Assembly: GCF_024679245.1 (NCBI RefSeq)
Contig: NC_090177.1
Coordinates: forward strand, 26,722,632-26,786,631
Source: Pseudorasbora parva
Taxonomy: Eukaryota; Chordata; Actinopteri; Cypriniformes; Gobionidae
Direction: 5' to 3'
DNA: 64,000 nucleotides
The translations under genes were made by a program, and so were the position numbers. Shown piece by piece: positions 1 to 34,300 of this stretch. The notes below the pieces were generated by a model that saw only the letters and a program-made list of their open reading frames with translations, made no database searches and was not told the DNA's origin. Within the stretch, counting starts at the first letter, position 1. Every line of letters begins with the position of its first letter.

Positions 1-224
1 ATAAAAAAATAGATAAATCATGAAAATAGCACAATTTGGCTGCGTCATCAGAAATAAAACACACACAATTATCCACTATGCTTACAAAATCTTTTAATAA
101 TATTTTAATAAAGGTTGTCGAATCTCAAAAAATGTTCATTGTATTAACTCAAAAAATTAATTTCAATGGACTCAAAAGGTTAAGGCAACCAGGTAACTTT
201 TTTTCTAAATATTTTTTTACAGTG
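1..224. repeat. MITE family A, copy 1 (cut by window start)
   Basis: This is the right-hand part of a small inverted-repeat element whose other copies lie at 10840-11212 and 40381-40560. It ends with the shared block TTAAGGCAACCAGGTAAC, a T-rich run and a terminal ACAGTG. Positions 1-180 match 11005-11175 almost base for base. The left terminus lies outside the window. Confidence 0.75.
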
Positions 225-1639
225 TAGAAATTAAAGATTTAAACCACAGCGCCAGGCTTATGTAAAATATAAAAAAAATATTATAAACTTATATTGAACT
301 TATATTAAACTGAAGCAATTCCTTCAGGTTCTCCAAAACTGTATGAGCATCTTAAATATGTTGACTCATATTTAGTATATAGAATAAACTGTACAGAATA
401 AACAAATAGGCTAACTCAAATATCGTCTCCTTAAACTTCTTTTACCTAATGATGTTTTTTTTTTTTTTAGATAAATAATAAATAAATAAAACAAGAATTA
501 AATTGAAGTTGGAAATACACATAAGCTCTTGCAAATATAAGCCTGTGGTGGAAGCTTAACTTGTGGGTTCATAAAGTTTTGTGACTAATGATGCTGTGTT
601 GTAGCTGGGTGTGGTATTTTTGATTTAATGTTGTTACCTCAGGCGAACTTGAACCAGGTTGAAATCAAGAATGTAAATGTAAATTACAAAAGTGCAGTTC
701 TATGTATCAAGCCTGATCGAGAATCCATTCATAATTAATTCATTATAATAATATAGCTTAGTTTTAGTAAATTAGTTTAAATAATTAGGTCCAAACAATT
801 ATACAATAATCACACGGAACTGCCTTCTTTCAACTAAAATTAATTAAATGGTTAGAGCAATCACAGACATGACACTTCCCAAAAAAGTTTGTTTTATACG
901 CAAGCTCAATCTTAAGTCAAATGTATCGATTTTGCAGTGAAGTGAAAACAACCGCTTACTGAGGAACAGACTGAGAGGGGAGCAGGTCGATGGTCAGAGG
1001 CTGTGGACTGATCCAGCGCTGACTGATCACGCTCTGACAGCATGAACAGCTCCGTGAGCCTCTTCCAGCTGCATGGCTGACCATAAATCACTCTCACAGG
1101 AACTAGAGCAGCTTTCCCTGGAAGAGATCATGTCACCATTAAACCATCAACAGAGTTCTAGTCTGATGGACCTAAAGCAAAGGTTAATGTGTTTATATTA
1201 AGCACAACAAAACCTTTTAAATAATTCAATATTTATGCCATCATTTCTTCACTTTATTTGTTTGACAGTGGTAAGAAAAGGAACACGATACCCAACTGGA
1301 AAGAACCGAACAAGATGGAAATAAGCTAAAGCTACTGGACAGCTAACGTTAGATACATGTCAACATGATGTTCATTTTTATAACATAAAGCTGATTTCTT
1401 AAAATTCATCAACTTATTCATATTTTCTGATGTCTGTGCTGCTTTCCCCCCAACAAAATAAATCAATTCCTGGCTAAAGGATGAAGTCATAAGGAACTTG
1501 ATTTTGTAGTTGAATGGACGTTCCAAACAGGGTGGAAAGTGATGGAAAAAGATAAAGAAACGCTTGTAATATTTCTTAACTCATTATTTTAAACTTGGTA
1601 TAAAACAGACATTTTCTTCCCCATATCAGTGAAACGGCT
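225..1639. other. AT-rich intergenic DNA, no gene seen
   Basis: The stretch lies downstream of ptk6 and is AT-rich. Only short ORFs without recognisable protein similarity are present. No exon, RNA gene or clear inverted repeat was identified. Confidence 0.5.
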
Positions 1640-2325
1640 TATAAAAGCGGGAAATAGAGTTGTGGGTATGACATCCCTTTATAGGCTAAAACACAGAAGC
1701 GAGTTAGCATTTTAGCACTTCTGGTTCACTCATTCCAAATTCAATGGTTTTTTTTGTGTTTTTTTAAATGTGTTTTTGTTTGAAATAAGGTCTGTGGTGA
1801 ACACAAGCTCAAGGCACTTTCACGTTATGATGTTTCATTAACAAAGTACGGGATGAGCATGTTCAAATGATCCATCTAATCATCATGTCAATCTACCCAG
1901 CTGCCAGCAATCAGTAATCAACATGTCAACCAGTCTGCACAAGTGGAGGATTATATAAATATCCAGTCAACTCAGCAATGTTCCACGACAAGTTTTGCCG
2001 CATCCCACCACCTCCTCCCTTTGCAGTCTTCCTCACACTCACCTGGTTAGTTTCCTAAACCAGAGATACAAAGATACAGAGCTCGGAGCCCTCTCCTCGG
2101 ACAGCACCCCAAATACGCATACCATTCTAACTTATTTGTAAGTGTGACCTTGCGAATTATTCTACAACATATGAGTTTTAGCTCTAATAGTTAAATATGT
2201 TAAATAAAACAAACCCTTTTTATGCATTTAATCTCACGTTATTGACGCAAAAGTAACTGTTGTTTGGCCTACACACAGTGACGTCAGACCTGCATTACTC
2301 TATTGATTGGATGGTTGTGGTTTGC
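1640..2325. repeat. Dispersed repeat, copy 1 (partner at 50630-51310)
   Basis: Two blocks match a second locus in the same order and orientation. The first (about 1660-1830, containing 'gacatccctttataggctaaa') matches 50645-50790. The second (about 2255-2320, with 'ttggcctaca' then 'gtgacgtca') matches 51255-51310. The DNA between the blocks differs between the copies. Confidence 0.55.
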
Positions 2326-2922
2326 GATTATTTATGGTTATGGTCAGGTGACCAGATTTCCAAAATGGAAACCGGGGATATTTCCTATTTGAGTATTCAA
2401 AATATCACTAAAATCTCATTTGTTATTATTATTATTATTAATTAAAAAACAGGGACAATATTTTTTTTTTGTAATGTTTTGTTTTTGTTGTTGCAGGCTC
2501 CCTATTTTATTATTCACATTAATAATTATTATGATTTAGTTTGATTACTAGGATTTGTGGTCTGGATTTAATACAATTCAAGTGCGTAAACAACAAAAAA
2601 ACAATTATGAAAACATTATTTTCATGAATAATGAAAATAGTTAAGCTAATAGTAGGCTAATTATTGTAAATAAGCAGTTCGGCTAATTATTGTAAATAAG
2701 CAGTTCAAAACAATATAATAATAACGTTATGACATAACAAAATCATATTACACAAATAAAACATGAATATGATTAAACAAATATTTTAACTTTTTAGAAT
2801 TGTATTTAATATTATAATTTCCAAAAGTTTATACTATATAAATTAGTACTTTTTTGTAACTTCAAATGTTTTGTTACGTTTGTGCTTGAAAATGACTCTT
2901 GCTTATTTACTTTAATTACTCA

Positions 2923-3583
2923 CCCTCATGTCGTTGGACATCCATAACCCCTTCATTCTAGCCTGACCAGCCAGACCCACATCAAGATGTTTGGTCTGGA
3001 AACTCACCATTGACAGGGCTCAATCTGAGGGGCGGGATAAACGGTTGTCTTTCAAACTCCCTCTGCACGCGATAGGATAGCGCTACAACCAACCAGAGCA
3101 ACAAAGGTGAAACAGAGCTTGTTGATAGATTAAACATTCGCCGTATCCAGTCGGAAAAACTTTATCCGCCAAGATGCGGATGTGTAGGTCTCCTCCTCTT
3201 CTCCTCCTCCGGGTCATGTATTGAACGGTGGAGCTGCATCATATACTTGCGCATGCGTCAAGTTCACATCAATAACTTGGTAGATAAAGTCGTTATTTAG
3301 ATTTTTGTGTGCACAATAACTATTTTTGTCGCATTGTAAAATGATTGTACAGCCACTGTAGTGAGATGGACTTTGTAATGTCGTCTTTAGTGCCTTCATG
3401 GGTCAGTGGAAATATACCGAATGCCAATGGAGGCCTTTCTGAAGCCTTTCTCAGCCATCAGCTTTCAACAAAAATATCTTCATTTGTGTTCCAAAGATGA
3501 ACGAAGGTGTTACGGGTGTCCAACGACATGAGGGTGAGTAATTAATGAAATAATTTTCATTTTTGGGTGAACTAAACCTTTAA
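2923..3583. repeat. Family B inverted-repeat element, copy 1
   Basis: The left part has ACTCACCCTCATGTCGTTGG. The right part has its inverse (CCAACGACATGAGGGTGAGT) followed by TTTTTGGGTGAACTAAACC and TTTAA. This is the long-armed repeat with 'AAAGGGATAGTTCACCC' ends that is very common in cyprinid genomes (recalled, not searched). The left terminal block is missing, and the segment near 2960-3180 looks like separate inserted material. Confidence 0.6.
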
Positions 3584-5496
3584 GCAGAAAGTAGATTATG
3601 TGTAGGCTATTCTGCACATGTTTTTGTAGTAAGTGTTCGTATATACACTTACTTACACTTATACACTTATATATAGCTATAGTTCAGAATGATCATTAAA
3701 AAATATGTATGTACGACATGACTTCATTCCCTTTTTTTTTTTTTTTACGGTCTATGCTTCATTCTCTTCCGGAGGTCCGATTCTTCATCTTGCAGATTTG
3801 GGACCGAGTCTGCGCAGTGGAGAGCAAGAAGAAGAGGCGCGATATCAAAAGATATCATTCTCGCGGATGTAGAACAAGTAATTATTATGTGTTGGTGTGA
3901 AAGAAACGGTTATGGAAATAAAGAAATTAAAGATAAAGCTCCAATCTCTTTCCAAACAAAAAAAGTCTGGTTTCTCAGTGACAACCATAGACTGTAAAAA
4001 AATAGGTGACTTAAGCCGTCAATCTCAGTTGTCAATCATGACTTCACCCCCACAGCATCAAAAAACTTAAAACTAAATGTATAGTTAATTATAAAAAAGA
4101 ACGAACACTTGAAATGAAATCATGATAAAAACTGCCTACTACAATGACAAAATTTAGGGGGAAAAAGTGTCATTAGATTTCAGATGTGTGGTAGTCACTT
4201 ACTGTGGAACTTTTAGGGAATCCTGCAACCTGTTGAGGCTCCGTAATAAAGCACATGCAAACAGTATTACTTTAACTTACCATAAATAGTTATTATATCT
4301 ACCTTGAAAGCGATAATGATATTTCTTTTAATATTTGACGATAATGGATCTCTGCTCTTGATAGCATTCTTCACGAGCATGTTCACTGTCTATAGTAGCG
4401 GCACGCGCGACTAATGGGCCTTTCCATAGACCGATAAAAAACGATGCAGCCATCTGCTGGTCAAAATAATCACTACAACGATTGCTCCTGTAATCAACAT
4501 GGTGTATGTTGGTTGGGCTTGTTTTCCAGCAATATTGGATATATGGGATATGTTTTGAACGAGCTGTAAAATAGGGACATTTCTGGGGACAGCTCCAGTT
4601 GACCGTGACGTTCTGTTCACCCTAAATTATGGCACATTATTTATTTTTTATATATTTTATTTATTTATTTTTTTGCATGGTTAATCATTTATAATAAACA
4701 TTGCAATATTCCATAAAAAATAATGGTCTATTTTGATGTCACTTTGTTTTTAAATGTCCCGGCAAGCCAAAGTAGTGAAAATAAGTTGTAAATAAATGTT
4801 ACTCTCTTTAAAATAGTGAGTTTAATATTGAAACAGCAAATTAAGAAATATATACTGAAAATGTGCTTCGTAAAAGGAATAACAGGAATGACCCTGTCCC
4901 CTATGATGATAATGACAATGACGAACATGATCCCATACATCAGCAGCTCTTGACAGTAGTTCAAACACATAACAGCTTACACTTCAGAGCCTCTCTAGGG
5001 GTAGCCCTATATTGTGTTTGTTGTTGTAGTGGAAGCATGAAGGTCGCAGTGCTTATGAATAGGCATGATTGAATATGTTCATGAGTCATTTATTTATTTA
5101 TTTAACGCTTTATTATGATATAAGCATTATGATTCATGCTGGTTTAAAATACAGACTTCTTGGTTGCAAGCTAGAGCTCATCACTGAAATAATAGTATGT
5201 CACCATCTGTTGGTGACATTTCATATTGCACAGGCCTTTTTCACACTTGTTCACCTATATTGTGAGAAGTATAATGACCCTATAGAACAATCTATAATGC
5301 AGTTACCGCCTGCATCATTATAGAGTATTACATTTGACAAAACAAATAAATATTGTTATCTAATAGTCCCACGACCTTTGAGTGTGTGTGTATATACACA
5401 CATATATATATATATATAAACTACAGCATCTGTCTCATTAAACTCAGCCAATAATTATAGCTCTAAATAGTAATAGTCTCAACTTATTATTAAATT
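3584..5496. other. Intergenic DNA downstream of ptk6, no gene seen
   Basis: The stretch is AT-rich with short ORFs only and a small (TA)n run near 5403-5418. It may hold degraded repeats. No exon or structural RNA was recognised. Confidence 0.45.
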
Positions 5497-5502
5497 TTTA
5501 TT
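5497..5502 (-). promoter_or_regulatory. Candidate poly(A) signal of ptk6
   Basis: The minus strand reads AATAAA about 200 nt after the ptk6 stop codon. The position suits a short 3' UTR. It is assigned by motif and distance only. Confidence 0.4.
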
Positions 5503-5698
5503 TTCCCTTAGCGCTCCCAAAAGTGCTTCATGTGTGCATTTTCCTCATTAATTCAAAACTGATATGGTGGATTAATCTACAGTCCATCTAATCCATCAAA
5601 GATGATGTTCGTTGCATCTGACTGTTGCAATTGTTCAAGGTTGGTCTTGTTTTGGTTTCTAAGTCTTTAGGCCTCCGGATGTTTGCATTGAGTAGAAT

Positions 5699-15067
<9,369 letters not shown>

Positions 15068-15955
15068 GAGATAAAACTGTCCCCGAACCGAGGCACTGGA
15101 TTACCATACAAGTCTATTAAATTTAGGGAACTGACATTAGAGTGAAACCTTCCGCATTTGAACCACGCCTGTGGACGACAATGACACAAGTTTAGTAGGC
15201 TAAACAGGCATTCTTTATTGTTTGAGGTTAATTGCTTTACAGGCTATACCAGCATGCTTGCAAATTTCTGGTCAAACTCAAAGACGGGTTACATTTTAGG
15301 CAATCAAATGATCAAGAAACTGCCGAAACATGTATACTGAAAAAATACTTTATTTACAAGAGTAATTTTAAGAATTCATTTTGTATAATCCATTGGAAGA
15401 CAACAGACTTTTGACATGGATGTGATTTCTACGAAACCGATCATGAGGAAACCTACCCAGGTAGTTTTTGTCATATGGCTCCTGTGTTAACCACAGTGTT
15501 AGTTACACAACCGTGTACCTGGTAGAAAACAGTTATTTGTGCAGCCTGCCTTCACATAGGCTAAAGACACTCAACAATTATAACTTAACGGTCGTAGTTT
15601 TCACCGTCCCAACACCTGTCCGTACACTGGCAGGTGAATCTTTTGTAAACATAAACTCTGATATGAAATCATCAGATTAAATAATCTCCTGTTCCTATTG
15701 CTACAGAAACTGAATGGGCCAAATCAACTCTAGCGCAAAATAAAATTAAGTGCAGGGCGAATGATGCATATTATTGAATGATGCATAACAGTGCTCGACA
15801 TCTTGATCCACTGATGATCAGGAGTCGCTATGACAAGCTACAGATAATCTGGCCCTGTCAGATTAAGACGATGCACGTTTCCTCTTTTACAATTTCTGTT
15901 CCTTTCCTCCACTCTCATGGTATCTTTTATATTCTTTAAAGTCCTTTAACAAGCA
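15068..15955. other. srms-ptk6 intergenic spacer, presumed ptk6 promoter
   Basis: About 0.9-1.0 kb separates the srms 3' end from the ptk6 start codon. It must contain the ptk6 5' UTR and core promoter. No TATA box, CpG-dense block or transposon end was confidently recognised. Confidence 0.45.
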
Positions 15956-15979
15956 TTTATTATTGCACATAACTTTATT
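15956..15979 (-). promoter_or_regulatory. Candidate poly(A) signals of srms
   Basis: Two AATAAA hexamers on the minus strand (15961-15956 and 15979-15974) lie about 115-135 nt after the srms stop codon. Confidence 0.45.
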
Positions 15980-16092
15980 AACATAAGCAATCAAGAAGTC
16001 TTATGTTCACTTTTGTCCATGCAAATCTTTTCTCCATTCTCCTTTCTGTCCTACAGAATCTTGTGTTTCAGTCCATCTCTTCTCCTTGTGTT

Positions 16093-28436
<12,344 letters not shown>

Positions 28437-31370
28437 CCCAGCCCTTTCCTTCTACGGACTCCAGTGTAACTAGAATATCTGGCAGCTGTCCACCAAGCGA
28501 AACGGTTGAAATTGAAAATAAGAGTAGTGTGCGGGTCCCTTACCGATGGCGACAGAACGTCCGTAGTGACTCTATATCGGGATCGCCTTTGTTGAGCTAA
28601 CGCACTGGCCGCGATCATAGCGGAGGATCAGGTGAAACCGGTTCTGTTTCGGGATGGATCACAAAGGTATGCGGAAAAGACATGTTGGATATAGTTCAAT
28701 GATACATTTAGACGAGGTGAAGATATTATGGGTGATGTGCCTCGAAGACCATCCTCTTTTCATCTAGGCTCTCATTGTCCATGGCGCCCCTCGGTCTTCT
28801 CTCATAATGACCGTTGCAGTGCGCCGCAGCATTTGTGCCTCTACCCGCTCCAGAGCAAAACGCTTCGCAGTGTGTTTGGCTGCAAGCAACCCTTTTCTCC
28901 TGTAGTGCGATCATCTGTTCACTAGGCAAGCGCACACTTGGAGCTGGAAACCAGTAACCATTTATTTTTAGATTTGCCTTTAATCCTTAAACGTAGTTCT
29001 GCCTCTCCGAAAATATTTGCATTTATTAAAACACATCCCTCCTGCTGTGAGTGATACGTTTTGCCAATTGGAAAATAACACTATTTTGTAGGCTATTATT
29101 ATTTTTCCTATTATGCAGGATTGGTGACATTTACGTGACTTAACACGTTTATAATTATTATTAACACTCTGCTCTGTATCGACATTTATGAATGATGCAG
29201 AGAATATTGCATTTAAAATACAAATTCAACCAAAAAACTATTATCATATGACAATTCCTTCAGCCAATACAATTTAAAATCGACGTGACCATGTGCTTGA
29301 TGTTTATGGCAACAAGGAAGTAAAGGAGACACGTTTGCTGGTCCACATGGTGTGTATAAGGCAGCGAGTTCATTTTAGATTTTCTGTGTAGCCGCACTAT
29401 TATTATTCGATGCAGGCAGTATAATAGCCTTTTTGTCTTTGTTTTTAGGTTGATGTTAGAACGTTTTATAAGAGAGGAAAAGCTGCACATTTTCCACAAA
29501 GTAGGTTATCCTACTGATGATATAGTAATGACGGCAGTGCTTCAGAAAATAAGGTCGTAGTAAGAAATGAAGTAGTTGAGGATAGCAGAGGACACTGAGG
29601 TGAGAGCAGAGATGAAGATGATAAGTAAAATTATTACATTGGTACATTATACTATGCCAGTTTGGAAGTGATCTATCCTACAACCAGAGGTCATAAGATG
29701 CCACAGGCAAGACGGGCCTCATTACGCTAATGCTACAAAAATGATGAAATCTAGTTATATATGGAAAGTGTAGAATACACTGAAAAAAAGTCTTGTTGAT
29801 TTTCACTTCTGCTACAATCAATGATTTTGAATAATTTAAAAAAAAAACGTAAGACCTTATAACTACTTTTCAGATAGTGAAATGAATTGAATGGTTCTGT
29901 TATTCTGTTTGGCAAAAATGTTTTACCCTATAGGACAAAATCAGTTATAAATGATGCCATAAAAAGATCAAAGGTCAGATGTAAAAAACACATTTTGGAA
30001 AAATATTTTATTCTTAAAATTATGTCAAATGTAAAGTTTTTTTTTCTTGTCTTGATTTCATAATTAGTCCCATTGAGACTGTAATTATTTAAACCAAACA
30101 TTTGCCACAAAAAAGAAAAAAAGAAAAACACTCACACAGGTCATAGGCATTTGTATCAGGGCAATTTCGCCCTTTTGTCTCTAATTTGTGTCTTTTTATT
30201 TTGAGTTTACTGTGCCGAAACACGTTCTGCATACTTCTAGGTTTCTGTCATTTTGAAAGTAACTGAGGGTATTCTAGAAAGCAGGTTATGTGACATAACC
30301 CAGGTGAGTTTATAAGTTAAAAAATCGTTTAGTATATAGTATGTCTTTACACAGCCATAGGTACAACATAGGTATTTTGTCTGTTGTACGTGTGATTCAA
30401 TAACCCACATTCGAGTGTGTGATAGGCCTACATTGCTTCCCATAGCTGTGATTTCTGTGTGGAGTCAAATCTGAGCATCATTAAAATATCAGAAGCGTAA
30501 TATTGACCAAGTTATTTAACAACATTATATTAGTCTTAAAACTTCTATATTATATATTGAATACAATTTACTCAAAAGCTCCATATCAGGCTAGTGCTTA
30601 AATCACCTATCCCTACATCAGTGATTGTCAACCAGAGGCCTGGGCCACATGAAAAGGTCTTTTAAATTGGCAATAACATGACTTAAATGTGCAGTGTTCA
30701 TTTTAGCGGCATCTAGTGGTGAGGTTGTGAAGTTCAATCGCTCATCTGTCCCTTTTGAAGCACATAAAGAAGCTACGGTGGCTGACACAGGACAAAAATG
30801 TCGTCTCAGACAGCAGAGAGTAGCTAGCACTCTGTATTAGTTTGTCCGTTAGTTATGGCTACTGTAGAAACATGGCTGCGCTAAAATGGCGGCTTCACTG
30901 TAAGGGGACCTGCAGTGTATGTAGATAGAAACGGCTCGTTATAGGGTAATAAAAACATAACATAAGGTAAAGATAATGTACATTATCTTTATACACCACT
31001 GAAAACACAGTTATGTATATTATACTGCAATACTATACTGTATATTTTTGTCAATAAAGCCTCATAAATAATACACACTGCATCTTTAAAATGATTCAAA
31101 TGAAAATAGTCTACATTAAAAGTACTAATATCTGCTAACGATCAAGATGCACAAACAAACTGACATCTAAGGACCAGAGGAAATAGCTTAGCATTCATTT
31201 CAAATATCGTCTTGGATGACACGGTAGCAATTTATGCAGTTTCAGGTTTTACTTAGTTAGCAAAACCTGACCCACACAAATGCAGGCAAATACATTGATG
31301 CTGATTCAACATTTTTCTTTAGGGGGAAGAAAAGAAATACAGCTACAGGATTCGATATATAGCACACAGT
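28437..31370. other. srms upstream intergenic region, presumed promoter
   Basis: It must contain the srms 5' UTR and promoter. 28440-28920 is less AT-rich than its surroundings, and short ORFs there show no family similarity. A run from 29100 to 31370 is AT-rich with no gene, RNA or clear inverted repeat recognised. Confidence 0.45.
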
Positions 31371-31376
31371 TTTATT
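31371..31376 (-). promoter_or_regulatory. Candidate distal poly(A) signal of nol4l
   Basis: The minus strand reads AATAAAACTGTG here, about 4.9 kb after the nol4l stop. Several other AATAAA hexamers exist, so this is a guess at the distal end. Confidence 0.25.
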
Positions 31377-34300
31377 AGTATATTTAGCTTTGTGACGTAC
31401 AGCTTGGGAGAAAAAAAAAGTCACGAATTCATGTCAGTGACATTTTTAGCAGTGACATCCCACTGGAGAAAGCTTTCTCTCAAATCATTGGTTTTCATTA
31501 ATGAAAGTGATATGTTAGGAGCCGCCCATGCTGTTTTGCATTAAACAACTGAATCTTTTTTTTTTCCATTTTCATTCAATCTTTCAGTTTTTTCACATAT
31601 GTATCAACACTTTCTAAATAATTAAAATATTTAGCCACATGTACTGAAAAAAGTATTCACTGTTATATATATTTAACACAATAAATATAAAAAAAGATTT
31701 ATTTCATATATATTATGGTATTAAAGTGGGAAATGGGTCGCCGATAAGACTTCTTTTTAACTATAAAACAGCAATCATTTACCTGAGGTTTTCACTCTGC
31801 TGTTCTTGTACTGTAATACTTGACGTCTGCACCCGACGGAGGGTGTGATAATGGCTTTTAATCATTAAGGAACAGCCGGATGTGTTGTCCCTAATGGCCA
31901 GAGGAAAAGATTCATTTACAACAAGCCTTCTTCATTTTGTGTATCGGTTGACAGCAGTTAGAGAAAGTGATTGGGGTCAGTTACGGGGGTCTCCCAGACA
32001 AAAACACTTTGTCTTACTGTAAATGCATGGAAATTGCTGCAAGTCCCATTTCCCTTCACTAAAGATAATTAAATTAAACAATGCCTGAAAAGAAGAAGGG
32101 GAAAGCATTTGAATTAAACATTAAAACAAAACAAAAAAGAGAAAATCTCAAAAATCTGTACATGTAAACATCACACTTCCACTGAGTCCAAAATGAGAAG
32201 GATAGAGACGGTTTCACATTGGTATTAGGTACATATCAAAACCAGAGCCGACATCAGCAGCTCCTTATACAAGAGAAATCAGGAGGAAACCAAGACGAGA
32301 TGGAAAAAATCCAAAACATCAACAAATTATTAAAGAGAACAGACTTAAACTGGGAGCCACATGAATTTGAATGCAGCTGTACACCACTGTGGTAGAAAAA
32401 TAAAAGTCAAGTTGTTTTTTCTTCTTGCATTTCTTCTTTTTTTTCAGAGCTATACATATGATCAAACCAGAGCATTTTTCTTGTGTAGTTTAGCAGCAAC
32501 CATAACCAGCGTCACACCTGAATGCAAAGCCTGAACCCGTATAGGGCCATTCGTGTGTTTGAGTGATGCCTTTTAACATATGACAGGTGGGCTGTTTACT
32601 TGTACAGTAGCCTATATCACAGTAGATTGCGGCGCTGATTAAAAAAAGACACCTTGAGGAGGTTCTGAGGTACCATATGACAGCAGATACGGAGAGCTGA
32701 AGGGGTTTCTAATACACTGTTAATATAAAGGGACATACATGACAATCAGTTTTGTTAAGCCCCCTTAAAGGCACGGCGCAGTAACTAATCAGAAACTTGG
32801 TCATACAGTACTAAGATAATAGTTCTTTGGGGTTTGTGGCGCAAGAGGTGTCAGGCTTCAGGCTGTCAACAAAACTACTATCGCTGCTAATGTCTATTAC
32901 GTCAACTTTAAAGCCTGTGCAGCGCAGGGCTGAATTCGCCCTCGGTGTGTGTATCTGCAATCCGATGTGACCGTGGTTTGGCTGGCTGCTTGGCATGTTG
33001 ACATCCTTGTTTGGAATGTATAGGCATACAGGACAAACTTTACATGTGATGTCGGTACAAAACAGTTCTGAAAAGACCACTTGCGATACAAAAAGAATTA
33101 CAAAATAATAGTAATCGAGATAATTATAAAAAAAATAGGAATCAGATAAAAAGGTTTTCGACAGTGGGCCACTAGGAGTCCTCAGCGGCTAGCGTGAGAA
33201 CTTGGATCTGAGAGTGAGAGATGCTCTGATTATGGCTAAAATACCCCTCACTCTCCCGGGACGCACTGCGCTGTACAACCACACACAGAACACAGAGCAT
33301 GGGAACAAAACCGGGAACTAGTTACACCTTTTTCAAGATTGTCGTTTGCCTCGTTTTACAGTTTGTTTTTCAGTAGCTGTCCTTGAGTGAAGTGGAGAGA
33401 AGAAACACCATATGAACAGATGAACGCTTCGCTTTTTCCCTGCTCTCCATCGTACGTTTTTATAAATCCATAGAAGAGCATATAATCAGCGTATAATCAG
33501 CAGCGTTTGTCGGCAGTGGGACCCATATCAGACCTCAACGAGAGAAAGAGATGATCGAGGCAGCAGCTAGAATCCTCTATTACCTGACCTCACCATCTGT
33601 GCGTCTACAGCGGACATGGCAAGAATGACATGGATGAATAGGAACAACAAAGAAAAGGGGTGAGGACATTTGACATCATGACGATTTTTTTCCTTTCCCC
33701 AAATCAACCCCCTTGAATGTGCAGGTCAAATTTGAGAGAAACATGTATATGGTTAAGTTTCACTTCAAAAATCAAAATAATAAAATCAGAAATTGTGTTT
33801 TGTGAAAATGAAAACTATATTTTTTACATGACTTAAGCATTATCATTAGTGTAATGGGAAAAAAATTATACGTTATATTGGAAATAAAGTATTTAAACAT
33901 TTTAGTAATATTTGTACTCCCTTTTAAAAAAATATTACAGTATTTTACTGTAATTTTTGTTCTGTAACAAATAATAGTTTATATTTTAAATTATAAATGG
34001 CTTGATTTAACACCTTTGTTCTAATAATGTTCTAAAAAAAAGTTACATTTCAGGACACTTTAAGGTCATGATAATTTGAGTGGAAAATGTGCTTGACTGA
34101 CATTCAAATGTCTACAAGCAGACTTCCTAATGCAAAATAAAATTTCTTATTTATTTTTATATGGGTGGTTGAAGCAAAATAGAGTCTACCCTTTAAAAGA
34201 TTTCCTTATCATGTTCTTTCCTGAAATAAAGTGAAAGAAATAGCAAAGGCAGTCAGAGATGACAAGAGGTCAAGGACCCTTTATGATGAGAGGAATGTTA

